A stretch of 64,000 bases of DNA from Torreya grandis. Its lineage: Eukaryota > Streptophyta > Pinopsida > Cupressales > Taxaceae. This document shows positions 12,860 to 24,429 of this stretch, piece after piece (positions within the stretch are counted from its first letter, which is position 1; each line of letters begins with the position of its first letter). The position numbers and the translations under genes are program-made. The DNA lies in NCBI GenBank assembly GCA_037957365.1, contig JARHVA010003184.1, positions 1,437,001 to 1,501,000 of the forward strand, written 5' to 3'. The notes under the pieces were generated by a model. That model worked only from the letters and a program-made list of their open reading frames with translations. It was not told where the DNA came from and did not search any database.

Positions 12860-13380
12860 ACAAAGTACCTCTTATTACAGAGTTTTCAGATGAAGCAATA
12901 ATGTCTATAGATGAGTCTCTAGTTTGAAAGCTCTTATTTTATTGTTACTTTACCAATAATGGATCAGAGGCATACATCTTGTTAGTCACACTAGATGGGA
13001 ATTACATTAACAAGTCTTTCATAATTGAATTCCCTTGCACCAATAACATAGCATAGTATGAAGGTCTCATAGTAGGTCTCAAAATAGAAATATAATGGGA
13101 AATCCAACACCTTATTTTTATCAATTATAATATTATCATCAATCAAGTCACTAATGAATTCTAAGATCATGATGATAATATGATACCTTACAAAAAAATG
13201 GTGGATATTTTTAAATTATATTTTGAGTACATCTAATTTGAACAAGTGACACAAATCAAGAATAGAGTAGTGGACACTATGGATACAATTGGTTCCCTAC
13301 TAGATTTAAGCATAAATCATAATAAATTTATGGTTAAGTACTTAATTATACTAACGTATGATACACTTTATTAAGAAATG
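12860..13380 (+). pseudogene. Second (archaeal-type) RNase H domain of Element 1
   Basis: Plant Tat-lineage gypsy elements carry an additional RNase H after the first. Here the frame reads PLITEFSDEAIMSIDES, then LDGNYINKSFIIEFPCTNNI, EGLIVGLK, IINQVTNEF, PYKKMVDIFK, NRVVDTMDTIGSLLDLSI. This is the expected order of that domain: second acidic residue in the AxYEGLIxGL helix, DxxLxINQV-like strand, then a C-terminal N-R-x-A-D-A helix. The Glu of AEYEG falls on a stop (TAG). Presence of this domain is the main reason to place Element 1 in the Tat group. Confidence 0.8.
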
Positions 13381-13418
13381 GTTTGTGAGGTGGTTGGTCC
13401 CACTTATCCTTAGTACTA

Positions 13419-13420
<2 letters not shown>

Positions 13421-13507
<87 letters not shown>
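13421..13507. repeat. (AT)n microsatellite, 87 bp
   Basis: An uninterrupted AT dinucleotide run lies in the pol region between the second RNase H and integrase. Open frames across it on either strand (poly-Tyr/Ile) are artefacts of the repeat. Confidence 0.97.
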
Positions 13508-13510
<3 letters not shown>

Positions 13511-13619
13511 ACCTTCATAGCAATACAATTCCATCTAACTTATCACTTAATCAACACAAGTCCTTTATTTAATACACATCTCACTACACCATCCTTAGAA
13601 ACACCTTATACTATAGAGG

Positions 13620-14745
13620 ATATGATGGAAATATTTTAGGTTTTTTTAATTTTGAAGAATTTAATTTGACAATTAGAGAAGTCCATGAGGGAATATGTAC
13701 AACACATTCGAGTGACATGGTCCTTGCAAATAATATTGTATGAGTAGGTTACTATTAGCCTATAATGGAAAATGACTCATCTTCCTATGTTAATAAATTC
13801 ATACCATGTCATAAATATTAGGACCTTATCCATAGTCCATCATAAGATTTACAACCTATCACAACACCTTCACCATTTTCCATATCGGATTAGACCTTAT
13901 TGGAAAGATAAACACTAGTTATTTTGATAGACATATGCATATTATAATTATAACATGATATTTTACCAAGTGGTTCAAGGAAATGCCCATATCCTATATC
14001 ATTGGAAAGAAAAATTTTAAATTTATCTTCAACCACATTATTTTTCGCTTTTGTATTCCTTCCACTCTTATTTCTGACAATGGAAAATCATTTAAGAATA
14101 CAAATGTTAAGGTTCTTTGTCAAATATACCATATCAAACACAAGTGATACACTCCTTATTACCCATAATTCAATTTACAAACTAAGGAAACCAATAAAAA
14201 CATTTTTTGTATTCTTAAAAGAGTTGTCAATAAAGTTGGTCATGATTGGCATACTCAGTTTTATCTATCCCTTTGGGTATACTACACTAGCATTTTCACA
14301 CCCATGAGGGAAAATATATATTCCCTTGTATATGTAAGTGAGTCTATTCTTCCCATAGAGGTCAATATTCCATATTTGTGAATATCCTTACAAAAAATCA
14401 TTGATGAAGAATACTATCATACTTCATGCCTAAGTAAACTCGACCGTCTAGATGATAAATGACTTAATGCTTTAAATCATCTTAAGTTTTACATAATTAA
14501 ATTTTTAATATCTATAATAAGTGGATAAAATATATGGAATTTCAAATTGATGATATTTCTCTTAAGGAAAACAAATGAAACACCAATGATAAAAGAAAAA
14601 AGAAGGGAAAGTTTGAGACTAATTAGTTAGGCCCATATGTTGTCATTGCCAAGTATGGATCAAGAGCTTACAAATTAGCTACAAAATATGGAGAGGAACT
14701 TGATGAACTTATTAACATCATGAACCTTAAGAGATTATATGCCTA
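13620..14745 (+). pseudogene. Integrase of Element 1
   Basis: This would insert the cDNA into the genome. The zinc-binding N-terminus reads HEGICTTHSSDMVLANNI (from about 13,685) followed by NKFIPCHKY. The catalytic core has all three acidic positions in readable context: GLDLIGKI (about 13,887), LISDNGKSFKNTNV (about 14,070), then TKETNKNIF (about 14,185), with YFTKWFKEMP and HDWHTQFYLSLW between or after them. The C-terminal GPY module reads LGPYVVIAKYGSRAYKLATK and ends NIMNLKRLYA at about 14,744. The expected Trp before LGPYVV is a TAG stop. The core requires at least one frame change. Confidence 0.88.
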
Positions 14746-16469
14746 AATTTATTTTATATGATGTTATTAATATCCTAGGTGTTAAAAAAAAAAAGAAAAC
14801 AGAAAAAAAACACATAGATCATCCAAAAGTTAAAACCAATTTACTAATGTTTTGGGCAAGTACCATTGTGAAAACTAAATATTTGACACCTTGTATAAAC
14901 CATTGTCTATATTTACCCTATTTACTTTTGGAATTCATGTTTCAGTAATCCATTGTATATTTCCACATTTATCATTTATCAATTGCTCATTACTTATCCT
15001 ATAACATGTTAGCTTAAGGTTTGATACTTCTTATTGTGAACCTACACCCTTACTCATGATAGAGGAAAAAATATTATACATTATTTGTTTTAAAATAAAA
15101 AAATACAAAAAAATAAAAAACATTACAGAATATCCAAAAAATATGTCAAACACTTACCACAAAGTGTTTACCATCTTATTTATCTTTCACATCATTCACT
15201 CATTTTTATTGGGCAGGTCACTTGCACATCTTATCATCCAAAACTTCAAAACTTAATCAATTTCCCACATTTTCATAACTTCCCATATTGGGATAAATAC
15301 ATCTTGCCTAATATACCTGCATGGACTTTATCTAGGGTGGATTATATAGGCAACACTTAGAGACATGGGGTCATTAGGGTCATCTCGACCACTATCTTCC
15401 CCATCATCCATTTCTATGAGAATGGATTTATTCATCCTTATACTTCCTCATACAATGTTTAGTAATTATCTTGGATCTTGGATAAAAATTTCAAACTCTT
15501 GATTGGGATGTTAAGTCATTGGTTATTTATTTTTAGATATTGATTACTTGGTTATAGTTTTCACTACTTGCTCCATTATTTTTTTCATTATTGTATTGTT
15601 CATGTTTTCTATCTTTAGCCATTAAGTTAGTTATTTATATTTTTCTATCCTTATCAATTAAGTTAGTTGTTTATCCATTTTATCCCTAACCATTAAGTTG
15701 GTTATTGTTACATTATATCCTAAACCATTCTTTTTAATCCATTTTGTCAATTGTGACTGTTTTACATCAGTGTGTCAATTATTTATCTTTAGAATGTTTA
15801 CTATTTATTTGTTTGTTTGTTTATCATATTTATTTAGTTTATTAATTTGTTTCATTATAATTTTGTGTGTGTTTGCATCATCTAGAATAACTTTGTTTTT
15901 AAAATATTACTTTAAGTACTTTTATGTGTGTTTGGAAAAGGTTAATTTGTGAATTACATCATAGTATGGTTATGGTTTATCTATATCATGACATACTTTA
16001 ATTTTACACAATTTATTCTTTATTTAGTTCATATGCTTAAAACATCAACACTCATCATTATTATTTAATATCATTAGTGGTAATGAGTTTTATGCTATAA
16101 TAAACATCAGGTTGCTCAATACTCTTTATTGTTATAAATCCAATGTAAGGAATAAAAAAAAAACAATTATCTCACATAATTATCCATGTATTCATAAATA
16201 AAATCATACATGACATAATCCATAATAAAATGTTGAGAAATAATTAATACATGATAGTGTGAACCAAAGTGCAGGAAGTATAACTATTACTCTACATATC
16301 CATGTGTCCATCAATCATGAGAAAATGTAAATACTAAATATATAAAGTCCATAAATAATCAATAATATTTATCCACATAGTAAAATTATCATATAGAATG
16401 ATGTGTATATATATCAAAATCAAATGTGTCTCTAAAAAAAGAAACATCTCAAATATATATATACATTGA
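14746..16469. other. Element 1 3' non-coding region, first part
   Basis: This is AT-rich sequence between the pol end and the 3' end of the antisense gene. A diverged repeat of the phrase accattaagttagttatttat is seen three times between 15,615 and 15,710. Short frames here (14,739-14,948; 15,056-15,256; 15,698-15,952) are low-complexity and show no family. Confidence 0.5.
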
Positions 16470-18679
16470 TATAATCATCATCCCCACATGTGTGTCATGT
16501 CTTTCCCTATCCCTTAGATTTGATGTCTAGTCTTAGAGATGGGTCATCACACTATGGTGTGCCTTATGGAGTACCCATCACATGTTTTTTATCCTACCCC
16601 ATAGACCTATGTTACTTTATCAATTGTACTAGTCTATGTGATGTAGATCACCTAACTAAGTACTCTCTAAAATATGGTGTCCTCTATGCACATTTAAATA
16701 CCTCTTCATATAAATTCCTATAATATGTGGTATGATCCATGGCCCTCATAACCCTATATAAGGTAATAGTTTGTCCTTGTCTTTCTAGTAAAACCTTAGC
16801 CTCTTATAACTCTGTACTATCCATGTCTCTCTCCTATTTGTAACATTGTGTCAATTTTGTATGGTCTAGATTTTGATTCTCCACATCATGCGTCTTGACT
16901 CCAACTATCATTAGCATTCCATCTCTCTCCATCCTATCAACCATAGCTTGTAATCTTTTAACCTCATCTTGTAATCATCTAACCTTAATTGTTTGATCCC
17001 CTTTGATATCTAAAAGTCCATGTAATCTAGATACCTACCTATTCAAACTATTTATTTCTCTATCTTAAGATTTGATTCCCTTATGAAGTCTATCAACCAT
17101 TTATTGATCCTCTAGAGATATAGCACTGCATTAAGGACTAGCCATATCACATCTATCTATGTATGTCATGTGTTGACCTCATCACTTTGACCTCTCTACC
17201 ATGATAACCCTTGATATCAACAATAATTAGTGAAATCCTCCAACTCTATGTTATGTACCCATATGCATGTCTGTATACAAATATACATCCACACCTACCT
17301 ATTGTAAAATATATACATCTTGAATATCAATGATCTACATGTCATGTATCTAACTAATATCCATAATTTCCCCTCTATCATATTCTCAAGTCTATACCCT
17401 ATCACCTATCATAAACCTCCTAATCTAGGCTCCCAATCATGTACCTCGAGGCTACCTACTCAAGCTTACCACTAGACTTTATCTCCATATTCATGGTGGT
17501 GAATATGGTGTAGTCAATCTCAATAGACACTATCAAGCCCATCAATATACATAACTATGAATAACTATCACATTGTCTATAACTACGACCAACTATGAAT
17601 AACTATCACAAGATTACTAGTCATCCCCCATTATACTCTCTCTCTCAAATCTTATGTAAGGATATGTGGACCCACTAGAATGTGTTTTCTAATCCCAAAC
17701 TATCTCATCACCCTATTAGGACTATATCTCTCTATAATTTAGTCATGTGCCAAAATAATATAATACTGGCTCATCATATAATCCATATATAAATATTCCT
17801 ATGACCACTAAAATACAATCTCCATGTAAGGTCTCTAAGTCATTTGATCATCACCTAGTTCATCAATATCCCTCTTATATAACTCCATATCACCTAAATG
17901 TGGTCTACGATTACCAATAATCATATTCCATCCATATGATAATGTCTAATACAAAAAATGTGTGTTCATATGACCAACTAGCCTCTCTATAACAATGTGC
18001 TCCCAGTACCATACCTATAATAAAGTAGATGTCCCAATCTCCCTCCCATCTATGTACAACACATGGTGTAGGTCCTTATATAAGTGAGCTAATACAAATG
18101 TCAACCATGTAAATTGATTAACCATATCCATCATGTCTTTGATAACATATAATAACCCAATTAGATATAGTATCTTGCTCTTATCAGGTAGCATAATACC
18201 ACTAAAAATAGACATGGGAACCATAGTCAAGGAATCCATATATAATTTAGTTAAATAATCAATGTATACTACACATTTCAAAATAAAAATTAGTCCATCA
18301 CTAAAGATCCTATATAATTTCATCTCCTATGGACCCTGTCCCCAATACACTCACCTATCTCATATTAGCATAGCTAGAATCTAATAAACATCTTCTAATA
18401 TAACTATCATCTCTCCTATCAATAGGTGAAATCTATAGTCTCACTATGTAATATATCGATAAATGTTATTAATATATCCCTATATGCCTAAATCTCTAGT
18501 ATCTACATAATATATGATAAACTAGTAGCCTCTAGAACCCCAAATTTGTACTCTATAAATCTATACATCCTCTCCAATGCACCTAGTCTCCTATCTCATT
18601 TAGCTAACACTGGTAATAACTCCTATAAGAAAAACACATTCTCACCAAGTTAATTTTATTTCTTATCATAATCATCCAT
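16470..18679 (-). pseudogene. Antisense plant mobile domain (PMD) protein gene inside Element 1
   Basis: Read on the minus strand from an ATG at 18,679 (MDDYDKK), about 100 codons stay in one frame apart from stop codons: GENVFFL, RRLGALERMYRFIEYKFG, then AYRDILITFIDILHSETIDF. After a one-base shift comes GEMIVILEDVY, the GEMTVTLEDV-type signature of PMD proteins. The open part at 18,015-18,323 ends LAHLYKDLHHVLYIDGREIG and continues TSTLLWYGTWEHI, the 'L--LY--L / G---LLQ-W-WE' block. Further on come DDQMTxRPYMEIVF (the W-x-PY block) and EYLYMDYMMSQYYFG. From about 17,100 to 16,684 a single frame reads as a coiled coil (LQDEVKRLQAMVDRMERDG, LLERQGQTITLYRVMRAMD). PMD proteins occur as host genes and as extra genes in transposons. 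Function here is unknown and the copy is broken by many stops. Confidence 0.8.
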
Positions 18680-19939
18680 CTTTCACTACATTAAAACATT
18701 CAAAAAAATATAAATTCAATACTCCTACTTGTTTATCCTTACTAATTTTTTTTACTCTTCACATTCATGTTTTCTCTTCTCCAATAAACATTTTCAATAC
18801 TCCTTTTTGAAATTTCACTCATATAACATCCAATTTCACACATACCAATTCAAATCTTCCCTTAATCAATTTTGTATCTCATTTTAGCAATTTCACAGTT
18901 CATCCTCATGATTTTCCCACTTTGTTTGATGATTTCACAATGAGGGAACTATGAAATCACATTTTCTCCCTATTTTTACCCCTAACATGATTTCACCTAA
19001 ATTGGCTACCTATTTTGATGAATTCATAGTTTGATATAGATAATTCAAAACTTTGGTTGTTGAATTCATAGATAACTCATATGCAAATTTGTTTATGCCT
19101 AATTTAAGCCCTAATAAATGCTAATAAATGAAAAAAATTAAAAACAAAACATCACTTATCAGAGGCCATATCCTCTCAAGTCTATGATGTCTCCTCACTC
19201 ACTCTGCATGGTGCTTGTGGTTTGGAATAAGGTTTATTTTCCTCTAAGGTCTTAAAGAAAGTATACTCACTCAACTTCTACTAGCCAATAGCTATAAAAA
19301 TCAAATGTGCACAAATGATTTTCTTACCACCCACTCTTATATTTATATTTTCCACCCATTTAAAATATTTATCCCCAAATCCATCCATTCTATTCATTTT
19401 TCATCCATTTTAATTCAAAATTTAAGAAAAAAAATCAAACTATTCTGAATCTATTTCAAACACTTTAAACTATCACTTTCATAAAATTTTCATTTTAATT
19501 TAAAAAATCATATTTTTTCATTTTTAGATCTATAGCTTGCCATCATTGGGATATATAATTCCCACTTCCATTCACATGTCCCCTACATCATGAGCACCCA
19601 CTAAGTGTGCAATCATCCAATGGTTAAAATATTCTATTTATGATCAATACACTAGTTTTCACAACTAGGGGCAACCTATTTACATTAACTCAAATATTGA
19701 AAGTTTGATATCAATTATCATAGGTTGATTTATCATTGGTTCAAGTCACTAAATAATTATCCTCATTTCCTTAATTTTTAGAGTTTGTCCATTTTATCAC
19801 ACACCCTCGAGGGGGCATCATCATGCTCATTATCATTCATTTGGGGCATATTTTGTCTTCTTAATCATCAAATTCTCCACTTATTATACTATTATTTAAA
19901 ATAGTAATTCTTCTTAGCACTATTTTAAATAGGATAAAA
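18680..19939. other. Element 1 3' region between antisense gene and 3' LTR
   Basis: No sense gene is seen. It should contain the promoter of the antisense gene, but no convincing TATA box stands out on the minus strand. At 18,910-19,080 the phrases gatttcac and gaattcatag recur in both spacing and wording. The polypurine tract expected next to the LTR is reduced to aggataaaa at 19,931-19,939. Confidence 0.45.
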
Positions 19940-20701
19940 TGTAGACACCTAAATTAAATCTAGTGTCAAAATAAACATAAAATTAATTAAATATTCTTCT
20001 TAATATAATTTATGGCATTGCCCTCCAAATTCAATCAATTGAATAAATCAAATCAATCAATTGTACATGATTTTAATTCCTTATTAAATATTAAATTTAG
20101 ATTTTTCACATCACCCAAAATCTTCCACATTATTCTCCCTAACATTTTGACTCATCCCAACCAAACCCACAACTTCCTCAACTTCCTTTGAGTCATCCCT
20201 TAAGTTGTCAAAAACTTTAACTCATTCTTGGTAACTCAGTTAACCATTTTCATACTTATATCAACTATTTGAAATGGTCATCATACTCAGGGATGAGGAC
20301 CCATTAGCCACCATATATTATTTGGACCATTTAAAATATCCAAATAATCCTCTACTATTGGAGATTCCTCAAGAAATCTATAAATAAGCATAAAATCCAT
20401 CACTTTTAACATTCTGACTTATGCTAATGAAGTTCTAGCAAAATCACAAGCAAATAAAAAGTGAATAAAATATAACAAATAAAATTTTTCATTGAAACAT
20501 TGCCCATTTTTACCTTGTATTGGAAGAGTGATCAACCACATTTCAAAGAGCTAATCGAATCTACATCATAATGGAAGAACATTTTACAACCAAGGTATAA
20601 GTTTGTGTTTTTTTATGTTATTTGTATCTCTAACTGAGTTTTATATATTTTATATTAATATTTATTAGTTTTATTTACATTTCTATATTTTATTCAATAT
20701 A
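19940..20701 (+). repeat. 3' LTR of Element 1
   Basis: It begins TGTAGACACC and pairs with 3,698-4,456. The TATA-like box TATAAATA at 20,379-20,386 is retained. The terminal CA has become TA. It is followed by gatgt, the right target duplication. Confidence 0.88.
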
Positions 20702-20706
20702 GATGT

Positions 20707-21087
20707 CACCCAGGTCTAGGTAAAAATCAAGTGCATGATGTTGGGTGCATGAACCCCATCAACCATATCCATAGAGATCACATGTTGATAAAATAATTAG
20801 GACCACCAATAGGTATTCCAAATGGATATTAAATATGAATATAAAAAAAATATAATTATGGGCATAAGATCCAAAATACTACATGTTTTAAAATAAATTA
20901 TTCGATAAGTTAAATAGATACATCATTAGGTGCAAAAGGTCTTCAAGGTTATTTCCAAAGTAGTCACATAGGTCCAAATGATAGTATCACATTTTTTATA
21001 GGTCTAGTATTAATCCATGAGGAATTTTTTTAGACCAAAAACACACAAAGGAAAGTATAAACACATAGGCTCATAAGGCTAAGAGAG
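20707..21087. other. Spacer between Elements 1 and 2
   Basis: This is 381 bp of AT-rich sequence without a readable gene or recognised repeat. It is the only sequence separating the right end of Element 1 from the left end of Element 2. Confidence 0.5.
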
Positions 21088-21092
21088 GTAAG
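21088..21092. repeat. Left target-site duplication of Element 2 (gtaag)
   Basis: It is identical to the five bases 32,329-32,333 directly after the right LTR. Confidence 0.85.
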
Positions 21093-21179
21093 TGTTGACA
21101 AGTTTTTCCATCATTGGTCAAATTTGCTTATGTGCATGTTTTCAATAAGAATCAATTAATGGAGTGAGGAGTCACGAGG

Positions 21180-21256
<77 letters not shown>

Positions 21257-24070
21257 CATGCTTGATAATAACTCATAGGTCCAAATTTTGACAGAGGTTT
21301 CTACTATTTCTCTAACTAGCTAGTTGCAAGTTAGTGAGAGTAAGTTTCAAATGTTTGATTCATGAAAAATAATAAGAATTGATTTGAATGGTAACAATTT
21401 AATATTTTTGTCCCAATTACATCAATATTCAATTCATTTTTTTAGGTTACAAGTGCTTAAATTTATGAACAATCATTAAGGAAGGGTTCTCTAAAACCTC
21501 AATACCTCCATTTTAAGCAGTATGTTTGCATTTCTAAGTTATTTTTTGAAAATTACAAGTTGTGTGATATATTATGTGGAATAAATGACCTTAATAAACA
21601 TTAATCAAAATTTTAAGGCAAACAATGGACAAAGGTAAAGGTACCAGTTGTAGGGTTTTAAGCAAGCAAGAGAGATAATAAAAAATGATTTTTTTTAGAG
21701 TTTAAGAGATTATTTAAGCGTATAAAATGGTTAAAATGATTTTATTGGATATTTAATTTCATAAATAAAAAATAATTATGTATTTATAACTCATAAAAAT
21801 AAATAAAATGGCAAAATGTAGACCTACAAACATTCAAAAATGAAATTGTGGAAGCTAGAAAACCCTAAAAAGTTCATATTTTTCATTTTATTAAATGAAA
21901 TATCTTTAAATTTAACATCGAGGAATTTTTTTATGTATTTTAATGTTTAAATTTTTTTTCATATCTTTATTATATATTATTAGAGTTAAAATGATAAAAC
22001 ACATGTCTATTCATAAAGGAAATCAAGGTTTTTTTCACTATTTTGCTCACAAATGGAGTTAGAAATGAGTGATTAAGATCCTTCAAAAGGAAAAAATATA
22101 TTTTTGAGTGTGTATAACTCATGTGAATTTATTAATACATTCTCATTAAATTAAAACCAATTTAAAACATGCTTATTTCATTGAAAAAACATCTCTAGGT
22201 CACCCTATGAGCAACAAGTAGACACTTTTTTGTGAATTTTTGTTTGGAAATTTGGTGAATATTTTTTGGATATTTTAAAAACATAAAATGTATTAAACAT
22301 TAATAAATATAAAATTATCATATTATGAGTTTATTTTTATGCCTATAAAACATTTTATACCCCCAAATCCAAATTAGGGTTTCTTGAGGCCTAAAGAGCA
22401 CAAAATGACATTTTTGGAGGTTGTAAGTGGAATTTGAAACTAAATTTTTTTAAGGTATGTTAAGCCATGGTTATTATGATAAAATATTTTTTACACTCTT
22501 TAATTCAAATTCATCAAGTTCTAGGTTCGCATGGTGCATTCAATAATCTTGCCAAAACCATAAAAGACAAATATGTCTAAGAGGGACCAATATGGAGAGT
22601 TCTGATTGTCCATCAACTAATGAACTTTAATAAAGGATATTTCATGGATTTTTCAAAAAAATAAACATAAAATCTCTCCAAATTCTATTAAAACCTTTAG
22701 GAAAAATATAGTTCACAATCTAAGTCAATTTATTATGCCCTCAGTAACCTTACCTTTTCAAACACATGTTCTCTTTGCTAACTGTAGATCAAGAGAGGTT
22801 AAGTATTTGTCTTAAGAAAATAGAATAAAGGTTTAAATAAGAATAAAATAAAAATTATGTAAGAGTATTATCTCCTAATGTGCCCCTTTTAGCTAATTTA
22901 AAAAATTTCAAGTCAAACTCCAAGATGCATGCAAGATAAATCAAATAAATTCCAAGTTGCATGTGAGATAAAAGAAGTCAAACTGTAAGATGCAAGAAAG
23001 ATAATTTAATAAAAAATAAAAAATGTAATTAATATAAATAAATTAATAATTAAAGATTTATGTAATATTAAATGAGTTCAATGTAATATCAAGAGGAGTT
23101 AATTGAAGATATCTTCTGGATTGAAGACCATCAATGCATGCATGAACCTTTGACTTTTCAACAATTCAAGCAAGATTCTATCTCTATCTTCTATGCCATA
23201 TTCCAAGGAGAGAAATTTAAAATCATGTATTTAATATTTATTAATTTGTAATATTAGGTTTGATTTGAAGGTTGAGTTGGAGTTTAGTTAAAAGATGAGT
23301 GAATTATGAGTTAACATGTTAACTATTCCATTTTAGGGTTTTTTTGTCTCCTTTCCCTCTCTTCTTATTGTCTATATGTATATTATTTTTTTAATGAATA
23401 ATGTGATATTAGGATTTTTTATTATATAAACTCTACCAAAATTTTTACTACATCACCTTTGAAATAATAAAGAGCTGATTTTCCTCTATTTTTAAGTTGT
23501 TCATGAAGTGTGTGTCTTATATTCATTGATGTAACTTAGTGAATGATTGTTTTTCCTATGTTTATGTATAAAATTTTAAAATTTATTTATAAACTGATAA
23601 TTATTTTACATTATATAAATATTATGAGTTAGATTTCTACCTAGTCTAGAAGTGAATTCCACTAGTGTTCTTTCCTTCCAAGCTACTATGAGTGTTTGCC
23701 AATATCTTTGTGTGAAATAATGATGGAAGAGACATTGATGAAGATGAAGTAAAATTATGTAGGTTATTTAAATTTAAAAATGTGTAAATTATCTATATAA
23801 TTTACTTCCACATTGGTTCATCACCCCAAATTTTTAGTTTTCATGTTCATTCTTAGCTTGTGCATTGCTCCTTTTCCCCTTTTCCTAGTCAAGAAAACAT
23901 AAAATTAAAGAGTTTAGAGATAAGTGGGTGAGTTTAATAAAGGTAAAAATCCATTAATTTGGATATTATCTCCAATATAATATCACCCACACCTTGGATA
24001 TTTTACATTGTATCAATAGGAGTGAGAATTGGCACATGTTCTTACACAGGTGCACTTTTGTATGATAACA
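21093..24070 (+). repeat. 5' LTR of Element 2
   Basis: This is a 2,978-bp repeat that aligns with 29,365-32,328 from end to end. Similarity by eye is roughly 75-80 percent with many small indels. It contains a (TA)n run at 21,181-21,252 that is absent from the same place in the other LTR. Confidence 0.85.
21181..21252. repeat. (TA)n microsatellite in left LTR of Element 2
   Basis: A 72-bp TA run about 90 bases inside the LTR. The right LTR has ordinary sequence at this place. Confidence 0.97.
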
Positions 24071-24087
24071 ATTTCTAGCACATCCAG

Positions 24088-24098
24088 TGGTACCATAG
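24088..24098 (+). other. Candidate PBS of Element 2 (tRNA-Met type)
   Basis: TGGTACCATAG differs at two positions from the usual TGGTATCAGAG start of an initiator-Met PBS. It begins 17 bases after the LTR end, which is a wider gap than usual. Confidence 0.45.
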
Positions 24099-24429
24099 AT
24101 CAGAAGATTGCTAAATATTGGTGCTAGTTTTAGAAATTTATAGTAAATATATTACTTAAGTACTAAAAATATTGTGAATCTAAGTTATATATAGTTGGTT
24201 TAAATAGTCCAAGTGCCTAAAAAGTATCAGTTGGTATGTATTTCAATCCTCTATTTTATGAAAATATAACCTTTTTACATTCATATCCTTCATATCAAGT
24301 TGAAAATATTTATGGATTAAATTTAATTATCACTAAACTTGTAGTATATCCTTATCCTCATGATATTTAACCCCCTCCCATCCCTATTCATGTTTCTAAT
24401 CATCATTTTCAAAATCATGTTCTTTCCAA

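Larger units (their letters stand above)
3698..20701 (+). mobile_element. Element 1: 17-kb Ty3/gypsy (Tat-group) LTR retrotransposon, decayed
   Basis: Two direct repeats of about 760 bp bound it at 3,698-4,456 and 19,940-20,701. Both begin TG with the shared text cacctaaattaaat; the left ends CA and the right ends TA, a probable C-to-T change. The flanking 5-mers are gatga (3,693-3,697) and gatgt (20,702-20,706), a near-perfect target duplication. Between the LTRs the order is PBS, leader, gag with an Asn-rich region and CHHC knuckle, protease, reverse transcriptase, RNase H, a second RNase H of the type used by the Tat group, and integrase with a GPY module. After integrase comes a long 3' region carrying an antisense gene. 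All frames are interrupted by stops, so the element is non-functional as read. The unusual length comes from the long gag, the long 3' region and the extra gene. Confidence 0.9.

Noticed and set aside
13346..13639. Open frames on both strands (poly-Tyr/Ile)
   Set aside because: They are created by the (AT)n microsatellite, which has no stop in two frames; the flanking text on the plus strand belongs to decayed pol.
18910..19080. Repeated gatttcac / gaattcatag phrases as part of the antisense PMD gene
   Set aside because: They lie upstream of the chosen ATG at 18,679 and show no readable protein text on the minus strand.
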